Shown piece after piece: positions 1-5,941 of a DNA stretch of 5,941 nucleotides (within the stretch, counting starts at the first letter, position 1; each line of letters begins with the position of its first letter). The stretch lies in assembly GCA_011051815.1 (NCBI GenBank), contig DRKK01000152.1, forward strand, positions 1 through 5,941, in the 5' to 3' direction. The stretch comes from Sphingomonadales bacterium. GTDB lineage: Bacteria > Pseudomonadota > Alphaproteobacteria > Sphingomonadales > Emcibacteraceae. The position numbers were made by a program, and so were the translations under genes. Below the pieces are notes generated by a model, which saw nothing but the letters and a program-made list of their open reading frames with translations, did not search any database and was not told the DNA's origin.

Positions 1-424
1 CCTTATCCTTTGCCGTGACCAGCTCCCGAAAAGCGTCCTTGATATGGACCATGGCAATCACTTCGTCCAACGTTTCGCGAAAGACCGGCAAGCGTGAGGT
101 GGTGCCCTCCACAAAGACGTCCATGACTTCTTCAAAAGTGGCCGAGGTCGGCACAGCAATGATGTCCGTGCGCGGCACCATGATGTCATCAACCCGTTTG
201 TTACGAAAGGTCAGGGCGTTTTTGATGATTGAGCGCTCTTCTTCACCGAAAGAAGACTCTTCATCCTCTAGCTCGTCAATGACCTCTTCCAGGCTTTCTT
301 TCAGGCTGTTATCTCCGCCGCCGCCGGAGAATATCCCCTTGATCCAATTTATAAAACCACCGCCATCACGCGACGGGGGGTCCGTATCTTTGCCGCCTTC
401 CGGGGGACTATCTGCTTCGTTCAT
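1..424 (-). CDS. corC: CorC/TlyC-family CBS-domain protein, N-terminal part (runs off the left edge)
   Basis: The first 141 codons of a CorC/TlyC (YbeX) protein are visible; the C-terminus is outside the window. Residues 1-63 form a polar leader with a Gly run (34-37) and an acidic stretch (43-63). The first CBS domain follows, with the family's MVPRTDI (82-88), SRLPVF (110-115) and HIKD (127-130) signatures. There is no membrane segment before the CBS domain, so this is the short soluble type rather than the DUF21 membrane type. Family members are linked to Mg/Co efflux and bind adenine nucleotides; 'hemolysin' labels for TlyC are historical. The ATG is the only reasonable start: an in-frame TAA lies six codons upstream, and AGAAGG (427-432) precedes it with only 2 bases between. 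The gene follows ybeY after 36 bases, as in the E. coli ybeZ-ybeY-corC-lnt order. Identification is firm; the transport role is known from the family only. Confidence 0.93.
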   Translation of the reverse strand, partial: MNEADSPPEGGKDTDPPSRDGGGFINWIKGIFSGGGGDNSLKESLEEVIDELEDEESSFGEEERSIIKNALTFRNKRVDDIMVPRTDIIAVPTSATFEEVMDVFVEGTTSRLPVFRETLDEVIAMVHIKDAFRELVTAKDK

Positions 425-460
425 GACCTTCTGACCATATTAAAAATGCCTGTGATTGTC

Positions 461-991
461 TCAATCCTGATAGGGATCGTCAATAGATAGTTTTGATAAT
501 AACTGTTTTTCCAGCCTTTCCATATGCTCTGCCTGATCCGCATTCATATGGTCATAGCCCAAAAGATGCAGCATCCCGTGCAGGCACAGATGACAGAAAT
601 GATCCCGAAATCTTTTACCCTGTGCCTGAGCCTCACGGCTCAGGGTTTCACAGGCAAAAATAATATCGCCCAATGATACAGGATAGTCCGGGATGTCCCG
701 GCCCTGTTCTAAATACAAATCAATCTCATCCCCGGACAGGGACGGAAAGGACAGAACATTCGTGGGACTGTCCTTATGCCGGTACTCCCGGTTCAATTGT
801 TGGATGGCTTTATCATCGGTGAACAGGACACTCAGCTCAAGGTGGCTGAATTTATCAAAATGACGGGCCAACGGTACATGCGCAATAACCTCTGCAAAGC
901 AGGCAGTTATCTGTTGCCTATAGTCGGGAAGCAGCGCTGACCAGTCCCCACCGCCCATAGATATATCAAGCTCGATATTATCCGCCGTCAT
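461..991 (-). CDS. ybeY: Endoribonuclease YbeY (rRNA maturation factor)
   Basis: This is a 176-residue, complete YbeY/UPF0054 metalloprotein. The hallmark zinc motif HGMLHLLGYDH occupies 138-148, with metal ligands H138, H142 and H148. The other conserved blocks are NREYRHKDSPTNVLSFP (67-83), holding the conserved arginine R71, and SLGDI (107-111). The N-terminal 20 residues are variable. In studied bacteria YbeY is a single-strand-specific endoribonuclease needed for 16S rRNA 3'-end maturation and 70S ribosome quality control, acting in the cytosol. The ATG start overlaps the ybeZ stop as ATGA. AAGG (999-1002) lies 7 bases upstream, so both a ribosome binding site and translational coupling support this start. 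The neighbour YbeZ is a known functional partner of YbeY. Length and motifs are normal for the family. Confidence 0.97.
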   Translation of the reverse strand: MTADNIELDISMGGGDWSALLPDYRQQITACFAEVIAHVPLARHFDKFSHLELSVLFTDDKAIQQLNREYRHKDSPTNVLSFPSLSGDEIDLYLEQGRDIPDYPVSLGDIIFACETLSREAQAQGKRFRDHFCHLCLHGMLHLLGYDHMNADQAEHMERLEKQLLSKLSIDDPYQD

Positions 992-1959
992 CTCTCCGCC
1001 TTGTCATAGGCCCGAACGATCTTCCCCACCAACGGATGACGCACCACATCATCAGCGGTGAAATTGATAAAAGAAATATCGTCAATATCCTGCAAAATCT
1101 CCATGGCGTGATAGAGGCCGGACGGAGTGCCATCGGGCAGATCCACCTGTGACGGGTCACCGCACACCACCATATGGCAATTTTCACCGAATCTTGTCAG
1201 AAACATTTTCATCTGCATGGGACTGGTATTTTGGGCTTCATCCAGAATAACAAAGGCATTGGACAGGGTCCGGCCCCGCATGAAGGCCAGCGGGGCAACC
1301 TCTATATCGCCGTTTTCAAGCCGCCGTTCGGTCTGTTCCATGGAAATCATCTGACCCAATGCGTCATAAAGCGGACGCAGATAAGGATCGACCTTTTCCC
1401 GAATGTCCCCGGGCAGGAAACCAAGTTTTTCCCCGGCCTCCACCGCCGGGCGGGTCAAGATGATTTTCTCAACACGGCCTTCCAGCAAAAAAGACACCGC
1501 CATGGCCACCGCAAGAAAGGTCTTACCCGTCCCCGCCGGGCCAAGGCCAAAGGTCATATTTGTTTCACGCAGGGCTTCGATATAAAGCGCCTGATTGGCG
1601 GAACGCGGCGAGATCACCGCATTACGGGTGCGGATTTTATTTTCATGGGGGGCAAAATTCTTGCGCTCCACCACCTTTTCCTGGGGACGCTCTTCCAGAA
1701 AATCAGCCATCCTGATAGCGCCGTCCACATCCCCCATGGTAATTTCCGCGCCCTGTTCCAGCTTGTCATAGAGACTTATGATGATCTGTTTGGCCACCTC
1801 ACGGGCCGCCTTTTTGCCCTCAATAAGCAGGATATTACCTTTGACGGTAAAGCTACTGCCGGTTTTCTGCTCAATGCGGGCCAAATGACAATTATGTTCG
1901 CCGTAAAGGCTGGATAACCGGCTGTTATCTTCAAATTCAAGGGTTATTTCAGCCAACAA
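988..1959 (-). CDS. ybeZ: PhoH-family ATPase, YbeZ type
   Basis: This 323-residue protein has the usual length for YbeZ/PhoH-like proteins. The N-terminal part (about 5-65) is a KH-like RNA-binding region with [10 protein letters not shown] at 41-50. The PhoH P-loop domain follows: Walker A GPAGTGKT (140-147), the [17 protein letters not shown] block (169-185), Walker B VILDEAQN (237-244), GDPSQVDLP (267-275) and [11 protein letters not shown] (305-315). The family couples ATP hydrolysis to RNA-related work, and YbeZ partners YbeY in rRNA processing; the exact reaction is unsettled. The start is TTG at 1959, immediately followed by a second TTG at 1956, and the first ATG downstream is at codon 75, inside conserved sequence. 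The start therefore lies inside the end of miaB (11-base overlap, 8 if the second TTG is used). It overlaps ybeY by 4 bases. Often annotated phoH, although the phosphate-starvation link belongs to a different E. coli paralog. Confidence 0.96.
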   Translation of the reverse strand: MLAEITLEFEDNSRLSSLYGEHNCHLARIEQKTGSSFTVKGNILLIEGKKAAREVAKQIIISLYDKLEQGAEITMGDVDGAIRMADFLEERPQEKVVERKNFAPHENKIRTRNAVISPRSANQALYIEALRETNMTFGLGPAGTGKTFLAVAMAVSFLLEGRVEKIILTRPAVEAGEKLGFLPGDIREKVDPYLRPLYDALGQMISMEQTERRLENGDIEVAPLAFMRGRTLSNAFVILDEAQNTSPMQMKMFLTRFGENCHMVVCGDPSQVDLPDGTPSGLYHAMEILQDIDDISFINFTADDVVRHPLVGKIVRAYDKAER

Positions 1960-3316
1960 ACTCCCCCTTCAGGCTACGCGGTCCGGCACTGGTGATTTTC
2001 ATATCCACCAGCTTGCCAAAATATTGTTCCGCCAGCGCCCCATCACCAACATCCACATAAACCGCCTGCATATAGGGGCTGCGGCCCACAAGATGGCTGG
2101 CTTCCTTGCCTGTGCGTTCCAGCAATACGGGCAATATCCGGCCGGTGCTATTGTCGTTAAAGGCCCGCTGCTGACGGTTCAATTCTTCCTGCAATTCCGC
2201 CAGCCGTTCCGACTTCACATGGCTTTCCACCTGATCATCCCAACCCGCCGCCGGGGTGCCGGGCCGCTCGCTATACATGAAGGAATAGGCCTGAGCATAA
2301 TTCACTTGCCGCACCAAATCCATGGTTGCCTGAAAATCCGCGTCTGTTTCGCCGGGAAAACCGACAATGAAATCCCCGGACAGGGCAATATCCGGCCGGA
2401 CGGTGCGAATATCCTCAATGGTTTTCAGGTAAGCGGCCACCGTATGATGGCGGTTCATGGCCTTGACAATCCGGTCCGACCCCGCCTGTACCGGCAGATG
2501 CAGATAGGGCATGCACTCTGCCACATCGCCGTGAACCGCAATCAATTCATCGGTCATATCATGGGGATGGGAGGTGGTATAACGGATCCGCTTGAAATCC
2601 GTAACCTCTGCCAGATGACGGATCAGGCGGGCCAGCGACCATTCCGCGCCGGACGCGTCATGGCCATGATAGGCATTCACATTCTGGCCCAGAAGGGTGA
2701 CTTCCAGAACCCCGGCCTCATTAAGCTTGACCGCATCCGCCATCACATCTTCGAAAGACCGGGAAAACTCACCGCCCCGGGTATAGGGCACCACGCAATA
2801 GGTGCAGAATTTATCGCAGCCCTCCTGCACAGTCAGGAAGGCGGTTTTTTTGGCGGCGACGGCTTTTTTGGACAGGGCGTCAAATTTCTCACTAACCGCA
2901 AGATCCGTATCCACAATGCGCGGACGGTCACCGGCTAATTTCGATTTATCCGCCGCCCGGGTCATCTCAGGCAAACGGTGATAGGTTTGCGGGCCAAAGA
3001 CCATATCAACCACCGGCGCACGCCGTTGTATCTCCGCGCCCTCAGCCTGTGCCACACAACCACCGACCGCAAGGATGCTGTCCTTGGCCCCGGCCTTTCG
3101 GCGCTTTTCCTTCATCACCCGCAGGCGGCCAATATCCGAATAGACCTTTTCAGCGGCCTTTTCCCGGATATGGCAGGTATTGAGCACCACAAGATCAGCC
3201 TCATCAGGCGTGTCGGTTACCTGATAGCCCTCATGAGCCATCACATCCACCATACGTTCCGTATCATAGACATTCATTTGACAGCCATAAGTCTTGATAA
3301 ACAGCTTTTTGGTCAC
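1949..3316 (-). CDS. miaB: tRNA-2-methylthio-N6-dimethylallyladenosine synthase MiaB
   Basis: MiaB is a cytosolic radical-SAM enzyme that adds a methylthio group to i6A37 of tRNAs reading U-starting codons, giving ms2i6A37. The 455-residue protein is full length. The N-terminal UPF0004 domain carries the auxiliary-cluster cysteines C12 (YGCQMN), C48 ([19 protein letters not shown]) and C87 (GGCVAQAEG). The radical-SAM cluster is C167, C171 and C174 in [16 protein letters not shown]. Further conserved blocks are LLGQNVNAY (208-216), HLPVQAGS (273-280), [12 protein letters not shown] (313-324) and [14 protein letters not shown] (344-357). A TRAM domain covers about 380-443. The start is GTG, overlapping the plsC stop as GTGA, with AGAGG at 3326-3330 nine bases upstream. 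This is MiaB rather than RimO or MtaB, judging by NTCHIREKA and the VVPYTRG context. miaA, needed to make the substrate, is not in this window. Confidence 0.98.
   Translation of the reverse strand: MTKKLFIKTYGCQMNVYDTERMVDVMAHEGYQVTDTPDEADLVVLNTCHIREKAAEKVYSDIGRLRVMKEKRRKAGAKDSILAVGGCVAQAEGAEIQRRAPVVDMVFGPQTYHRLPEMTRAADKSKLAGDRPRIVDTDLAVSEKFDALSKKAVAAKKTAFLTVQEGCDKFCTYCVVPYTRGGEFSRSFEDVMADAVKLNEAGVLEVTLLGQNVNAYHGHDASGAEWSLARLIRHLAEVTDFKRIRYTTSHPHDMTDELIAVHGDVAECMPYLHLPVQAGSDRIVKAMNRHHTVAAYLKTIEDIRTVRPDIALSGDFIVGFPGETDADFQATMDLVRQVNYAQAYSFMYSERPGTPAAGWDDQVESHVKSERLAELQEELNRQQRAFNDNSTGRILPVLLERTGKEASHLVGRSPYMQAVYVDVGDGALAEQYFGKLVDMKITSAGPRSLKGEFVG
1961..1969 (-). promoter_or_regulatory. Ribosome binding site deciding the TTG start of ybeZ
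   Basis: The minus strand reads AAGGGGGAG, then one T, then TTG TTG. Counted from the AAGG core, the first TTG is 6 bases away and the second 9, so both are usable; counted from GGAG, only the second has any spacing. The site lies within the last codons of miaB. This purine run is the strongest Shine-Dalgarno sequence in the window and supports the non-ATG start. Confidence 0.6.
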
Positions 3317-4110
3317 GGATATTTGCCTCTTAAAGAATCAAGCAAACGATTTTCAATGGTCCGCTGACAATAGGTCGATAATTCTTTACGGGTTTTGAAC
3401 AGATTGCGCGATACCGGTTCGTGGAAATGCACCTCCACCTCTACCTTAAGCAGATTAAGCACCCCTTTTAGGTGAGGCCCCATTTCAAGGTCACCGTACC
3501 AGGCAACAGACGGCCGGTTTGACCGAATGGTAGGCATATTATTGATCCGCTTGTACACCAGCGTCACTGGTTGCACCATTAATTCCTGCATACCCCCCTG
3601 CTCATCAGGCTGAAGCCGCATGGCGTCTTCGGTCACCCCGAACAGGGAACTTTTGAACGGCATCACCCGCCCACCGTCCGATGTGGTTCCCTCAGGGAAC
3701 AGGATCAGGTTATCACCGTTATGCATGCGGTCCTGCATCTCTTTACGCTGTTCAATCACATCAGTGCGCTTTTCACGATCAATGAAAATCGTCCGTTGCA
3801 GAGAGGATAAATAACCAATGACCGGCCAGTCGACCATATCCTTTTTGGCAATAAAGCAAGCCTTGATCACATGGCCCAATACCAGAATATCAATCCATGA
3901 CACATGGTTGCTGACAAACAGGGTCGGCGGGCCTTCCAGTGGTTCACCAAATGTGGTAACCCGGATATTAAGAGCATTACACAATGCGCGATGGACAATA
4001 TGCGGCCATGCCTTATAGCCAGGGAATCTCAATTTCTTGAAAATAATGGTCGGCGGCAAAAGCACGGCAAAAAATAACAATGCCTTGAATATTCTGTAAT
4101 ATTCTCTCAT
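3313..4110 (-). CDS. plsC: 1-acyl-sn-glycerol-3-phosphate acyltransferase family protein (PlsC-like)
   Basis: The 265-residue protein belongs to the lysophospholipid acyltransferase family. It probably converts lysophosphatidic acid to phosphatidic acid at the inner membrane. One hydrophobic segment (about 8-24) anchors the N-terminus. The four acyltransferase motifs appear in order: NHVSWID (68-74, catalytic H69 and D74), the IFIDREKR block (108-115), FPEGTTS (138-144, with E140 and G141 in the acyl-acceptor site) and VQPVTL (179-184). The ATG at 4110 is the only start before the conserved region, and an in-frame TAA lies a few codons upstream. No strong Shine-Dalgarno sequence precedes it. 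It is the first gene after a 103-base gap, so it probably heads the plsC-miaB-ybeZ-ybeY-corC operon. Some alphaproteobacterial relatives (OlsA type) acylate lyso-ornithine lipid instead, and sequence alone does not fully exclude that role. Confidence 0.9.
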   Translation of the reverse strand: MREYYRIFKALLFFAVLLPPTIIFKKLRFPGYKAWPHIVHRALCNALNIRVTTFGEPLEGPPTLFVSNHVSWIDILVLGHVIKACFIAKKDMVDWPVIGYLSSLQRTIFIDREKRTDVIEQRKEMQDRMHNGDNLILFPEGTTSDGGRVMPFKSSLFGVTEDAMRLQPDEQGGMQELMVQPVTLVYKRINNMPTIRSNRPSVAWYGDLEMGPHLKGVLNLLKVEVEVHFHEPVSRNLFKTRKELSTYCQRTIENRLLDSLRGKYP

Positions 4111-4138
4111 TTGAATGACTTGATATCCGCCTTAATGT

Positions 4139-4163
4139 AAAAACCTGTCCCTGTATATAGGGA
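4139..4163 (-). terminator. Dyad with trailing T run: weak terminator of fur, or an operator
   Basis: TCCCT (4148-4152) and AGGGA (4159-4163) pair around a 6-base loop. Read on the minus strand, the hairpin is followed after 4 bases by five T residues (4143-4139). That resembles a weak Rho-independent terminator ending fur mRNA, but the 5-base stem is short. The symmetry (14 of 16 bases palindromic) could instead mark a protein-binding site over the candidate plsC -10 element. Confidence 0.3.
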
Positions 4164-4180
4164 TGCCGGGGCTTTTACAA
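4152..4180 (-). promoter_or_regulatory. Weak candidate promoter for the plsC-miaB-ybeZ-ybeY-corC operon
   Basis: On the minus strand TTGTAA (4180-4175) and TATACA (4157-4152) are separated by 17 bases; each matches consensus at four of six positions. Transcription would start near 4145, about 35 bases before the plsC ATG. The position fits a gene cluster that needs its own start after the fur gap. The -10 lies inside a dyad that can also be read as a hairpin, so the two readings compete. Confidence 0.35.
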
Positions 4181-4199
4181 CTTTTTGACTGATGATGAT

Positions 4200-4221
4200 A
4201 GCCTTATTTGAGGTCAAGGCT
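4200..4221 (-). other. Hairpin spanning the fur stop codon
   Basis: AGCCTT (4200-4205) and AAGGCT (4216-4221) form a perfect 6-base stem with a 10-base loop that includes part of the fur TGA. No T run follows on the minus strand, so it is not a standard terminator. It could shape the 3' end of fur mRNA, or be chance. Confidence 0.25.
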
Positions 4222-4636
4222 TAATTTTCACGCCATATAATTCCATACGGTGATCAATAAGCCGATAGCCGTATTTCTCAGCGATGCGTTTTTGCAGTTC
4301 TTCGATTTCATCGTCATGAAATTCAATAACTTCACCATTTTCCACATCAATCAGGTGATCATGGTGGCGTTCGCTGACCAATTCAAAACGGGCCCGGTTT
4401 TCACCGTTTTCCACCCGAAAATCATGGCGTTCCAGAATACCGGCTTCCTCAAACAGGCGGACAGTCCGGTAAATGGTCGCGATGCTGATGCGCGAATCAA
4501 TTTCGGTGGAGCGCCGGTAAACTTCTTCCACATCCGGATGATCGCTGGCATCTGATAGAACCTTTGCGATGATCCGACGCTGATCCGTCATCCGCATACC
4601 TTTTTCTATGCATATTTGTTCTATTTCTGACGTCAT
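4214..4636 (-). CDS. fur: Fur-family metalloregulator (alphaproteobacterial Fur/Mur type)
   Basis: With the start at 4636 the protein has 140 residues, the usual Fur/Mur length. The N-terminal winged-helix DNA-binding domain includes GMRMTDQRRIIAKVL (13-27), DHPDVEEVYRR (32-42), recognition-helix sequence ISIATIYRTVRLFEEAGI (51-68) and ERHDF (69-73). The dimerisation/metal half holds HHDHLID (91-97), the regulatory and second metal-site region, and RLIDHRMELYGV (125-136). The CxxC structural zinc pair of E. coli Fur is absent, as in alphaproteobacterial Fur/Mur proteins, which in several species respond to manganese rather than iron. The reading frame stays open upstream to GTG 4684 and ATG 4663. 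Those starts lie within or within a few bases of a good promoter, so 4636 is preferred; AGGA (4648-4651) precedes it by 11 bases. Whether the metal is iron or manganese cannot be told from the sequence. Confidence 0.93.
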   Translation of the reverse strand: MTSEIEQICIEKGMRMTDQRRIIAKVLSDASDHPDVEEVYRRSTEIDSRISIATIYRTVRLFEEAGILERHDFRVENGENRARFELVSERHHDHLIDVENGEVIEFHDDEIEELQKRIAEKYGYRLIDHRMELYGVKIKP

Positions 4637-4648
4637 TACCTGAACTAT

Positions 4649-4667
4649 CCTGTTGCTATTCATTATC
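4649..4667 (-). promoter_or_regulatory. Possible Fur-box-like operator at the fur transcription start
   Basis: GATAATGAATAGCAACAGG on the minus strand matches the 19-base E. coli Fur consensus GATAATGATAATCATTATC at 12 of 19 positions, including the first eight. It would span about +2 to +20 of the predicted transcript, where bound repressor would block initiation. Fur proteins are often autoregulated. Alphaproteobacterial Fur/Mur recognition sequences differ from that of E. coli, and the right half is poor, so this is only a candidate. Confidence 0.3.
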
Positions 4668-4675
4668 ACTTTAGG

Positions 4676-4704
4676 ATTATACACCCTATATTCTATGAGT
4701 CCAA
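4676..4704 (-). promoter_or_regulatory. Sigma-70-type promoter of fur
   Basis: On the minus strand TTGGAC (4704-4699) is followed by exactly 17 bases and a perfect -10 hexamer TATAAT (4681-4676). Transcription should start near 4669, leaving a leader of about 33 bases before the ATG at 4636. The site lies in the AT-rich stretch between rimI and fur, so fur can be transcribed apart from tsaB-rimI. The -35 matches consensus only at TTG, so strength is uncertain. Confidence 0.68.
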
Positions 4705-4709
4705 ATATA

Positions 4710-5171
4710 TTACTTTGCAGAGTATTTTAAAACCAAGGCGTCCTGTTTTCCTGTAACCGCATCGCCGTAATAGTCTTTTCGCTGACCAACCTGCGTAAAA
4801 CCACATTTAAGATAAAGCCCGATGGCCGCCCTGTTGTCTGCCCGTACTTCAAGAAAAATTTCCTGAATGTCCCGCCCTGCGGCCTCCGCAAGAATCTCGC
4901 TCATTAACTGACTGGCCATATCCCGGCCCCGATAGTCCGGCAATATGCCGATGGACAGTATTTCCGCCTCATCTGCCGCATGTCGCCAAAGAATATAGCC
5001 CGCCACCTGCCCGGCCTGTGATATGGTCATGGCCAACACATGTGGACCACGCAGGAGAATTGCCATATCTTCTGCGGACCAAAGCTGCTCCCCGTCCTGA
5101 AAGCTTCCCTTCTGTAATTCAGAGAGCAATTGCGCCCCAGCCGGTCCGATTTTCTGAAAAGATATTGTCAT
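4710..5171 (-). CDS. rimI: Ribosomal protein S18 alanine N-acetyltransferase RimI (GNAT family)
   Basis: This is a 153-residue GNAT-fold enzyme expected to acetylate the N-terminus of ribosomal protein S18, or other proteins, using acetyl-CoA in the cytosol. The RimI signature is clear: IFLEVRADNRAAIGLY (105-120) with E108 and Y120 aligning with the catalytic E103 and Y115 of E. coli RimI, then KCGF (122-125), RKDYY (131-135) and a C-terminal KQDALVLK (142-149). The acetyl-CoA loop reads YRGRDMA (80-86): the canonical R/Q-x-x-G-x-G/A has Asp84 (GAT) where Gly is usual. The ATG overlaps the tsaB stop as ATGA. No Shine-Dalgarno sequence is visible, which fits translational coupling. The tsaB-rimI pairing is common in bacteria and supports RimI over other GNATs. 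The real substrate range is not shown by sequence. Confidence 0.92.
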   Translation of the reverse strand: MTISFQKIGPAGAQLLSELQKGSFQDGEQLWSAEDMAILLRGPHVLAMTISQAGQVAGYILWRHAADEAEILSIGILPDYRGRDMASQLMSEILAEAAGRDIQEIFLEVRADNRAAIGLYLKCGFTQVGQRKDYYGDAVTGKQDALVLKYSAK

Positions 5172-5854
5172 GGATTCTGAAAGGGATAATGGACAGGCTT
5201 TGCCGCCACAGCATCCGGCGCCCGTAAATAAAGCGGCATAACCGCAGCCGGCTTTTCTCCAATATGCCAGCGGTCATAGGCCATTTGACCTATTATTCCG
5301 GCATTAGGTTGTGCTGCTATATCAGGAAACAATATGGCGGGCAAAAAACGTCTTATCAGCTCAACTCCGGTGCCAACCACGGCTCTGACCGCTGACAGTT
5401 TTGCCGCCACATCGGCCAAAGGCACCGCCGCCGGATCAGTAATCGCAAGAGCGCCCCCATCTGCCACCTCAAAAATTTGCAGGTAAACCTCCCCCCGCCG
5501 CGCATCATGGGCCACAGCGATGCGGCCTTCTAACCCAGCCACCACCGCATTTTGGGCCACGACCTCTAATGTGGTAAGGCCAATCAGCGGAATATTTAAG
5601 GCCAGCGCCAACCCCTTGGCCGCCGCAAGGCCGATGCGCACCCCAGTGAAAGTTCCCGGCCCACATGTGACCGCCAGCGCATCCATATCACCAAAGGGCA
5701 GCCCAGCTGTATCGCAGGCCTCCCGGCACATGGGGATCAAGCGTTCCGCCTGCCCCCGCATCCGGTCCTCATAAAGTTCACACAAGAGCTTGCCGTCCTC
5801 TATCACCGCAGCGGAACAGGACGACAGGGCAGAATCAAGAGCAAGTATCTTCAA
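5168..5854 (-). CDS. tsaB: tRNA threonylcarbamoyladenosine biosynthesis protein TsaB
   Basis: TsaB (YeaZ) is the non-catalytic partner that binds TsaD, and with TsaE completes the complex making t6A at position 37 of ANN-reading tRNAs. The 228-residue protein starts with the ASKHA-type MKILALDSALSSCSAAV (1-17). It carries the family signature CGPGTFTGVRIGLAAAKGLA (64-83), where many homologs have GPGSFTG. It ends with the typical PLYLRAPDA (207-215). Length is normal. The start is TTG at 5854, overlapping the upstream nitroreductase stop as TTGA. The upstream GAGG (5868-5871) is 13 bases away, so initiation probably depends on coupling. No in-frame ATG exists before conserved sequence. It overlaps rimI by 4 bases. 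tsaD, tsaE and tsaC are not in this window. Confidence 0.96.
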   Translation of the reverse strand: MKILALDSALSSCSAAVIEDGKLLCELYEDRMRGQAERLIPMCREACDTAGLPFGDMDALAVTCGPGTFTGVRIGLAAAKGLALALNIPLIGLTTLEVVAQNAVVAGLEGRIAVAHDARRGEVYLQIFEVADGGALAITDPAAVPLADVAAKLSAVRAVVGTGVELIRRFLPAILFPDIAAQPNAGIIGQMAYDRWHIGEKPAAVMPLYLRAPDAVAAKPVHYPFQNP

Positions 5855-5941
5855 AGGATTTCACACGCCTCATCAAAGGACAGACGGGCATCCCGGTCCG
5901 GCAAGCCGCCCCTGTCTCCATATCCCATACTACATAGGAAA
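5851..5941 (-). CDS. C-terminal end of a nitroreductase family protein (RutE-like)
   Basis: Only the last 29 codons and the stop (TGA at 5853-5851) are in the window; the gene continues past the right edge. The peptide contains GYGD, then RLSFDEACEIL just before the stop. This matches the C-terminal pattern (NIGYGD...PRLSFEEAC) of RutE-like flavin-dependent malonic semialdehyde reductases in the nitroreductase family. The reading frame is open from the edge to the stop and overlaps the TTG start of tsaB by 4 bases, which supports it being a real gene. The assignment rests on a short tail recalled from memory. The family is fairly likely, but the substrate is unknown. Confidence 0.72.
   Translation of the reverse strand, partial: FLCSMGYGDRGGLPDRDARLSFDEACEIL

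Noticed and set aside
15..434. Plus-strand open frame of 139 codons, Ser/Met-rich, opposite corC
   Set aside because: The minus strand encodes a clear CBS-domain protein here. The Ser-rich composition is the reverse complement of the acidic leader and the CBS codons.
421..438. Five-codon mini-ORF (ATG GTC AGA AGG TCA TGA) whose stop overlaps the corC start as ATGA
   Set aside because: It could act as a coupling relay across the ybeY-corC gap, but it lacks a convincing ribosome binding site. So short a frame is expected by chance.
437..464. Promoter-like pair TTGAGA-16-TAATAT in the ybeY-corC gap
   Set aside because: The predicted transcript would start near 430, inside the corC ribosome binding site and about 6 bases from the ATG. 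Transcription of corC from the upstream operon explains the layout better.
1174..1917. Plus-strand open frame of 247 codons opposite ybeZ
   Set aside because: It is antisense to the intact PhoH-family gene and shows no recognisable motif.
2024..2938. Plus-strand open frame of 304 codons opposite miaB
   Set aside because: It lies wholly antisense to an unmistakable miaB. Its His/Ile/Gly-rich translation shows no recognisable domain, as expected for a codon-bias shadow.
1..5941. tRNA or other RNA genes, CRISPR arrays, insertion sequences, phage or defence genes
   Set aside because: Coding sequence fills almost the whole window. The only gaps (36, 73 and 103 bases) hold regulatory-type sequence, with no repeats or integrase/transposase motifs. 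No undescribed system is supported.

Overview
This is a housekeeping stretch of an alphaproteobacterial chromosome with roughly balanced base composition. All nine genes lie on the minus strand, so transcription runs from high to low coordinates. The lineage is inferred from gene order and protein style: tsaB-rimI-fur followed by plsC-miaB-ybeZ-ybeY-corC is an arrangement typical of Alphaproteobacteria. The Fur protein also lacks the CxxC zinc motif, as alphaproteobacterial Fur/Mur proteins do. The genus cannot be named from this window. GTG and TTG starts are used freely.

Right block (5941 to 4710): the last 29 codons of a RutE-like nitroreductase family gene run with a 4-base overlap into tsaB (TTG start, t6A tRNA modification). 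tsaB runs with another 4-base overlap into rimI (protein N-terminal acetyltransferase). These three read as one translationally coupled unit.

Middle (4709 to 4111): a Fur/Mur-type metalloregulator has its own promoter, TTGGAC-17-TATAAT. That promoter lies inside the longest reading of the fur ORF, which argues that the true start is the ATG at 4636. A partial match to the E. coli Fur box sits just downstream of the predicted transcription start and suggests autoregulation. The 103-base gap after fur holds a hairpin across the fur stop, a 16-base dyad, and a weak promoter-like pair that could serve the next operon.

Left block (4110 to 1): plsC (lysophosphatidate acyltransferase family), miaB (tRNA methylthiotransferase), ybeZ (PhoH-family ATPase), ybeY (rRNA-processing endoribonuclease) and the 5' part of corC. 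The first four overlap one another by 4, 11 and 4 bases; corC follows after a 36-base gap. This is the conserved miaB-ybeZ-ybeY-corC operon of Proteobacteria, headed here by plsC. lnt would be expected beyond the left edge.

The genes share a theme of translation quality: position-37 tRNA modification (TsaB, MiaB), rRNA processing (YbeY with YbeZ) and protein acetylation (RimI), plus phospholipid synthesis and metal control. I found no mobile element, CRISPR array, RNA gene or undescribed system. The observations worth a second look are small regulatory ones and one unusual residue in RimI.
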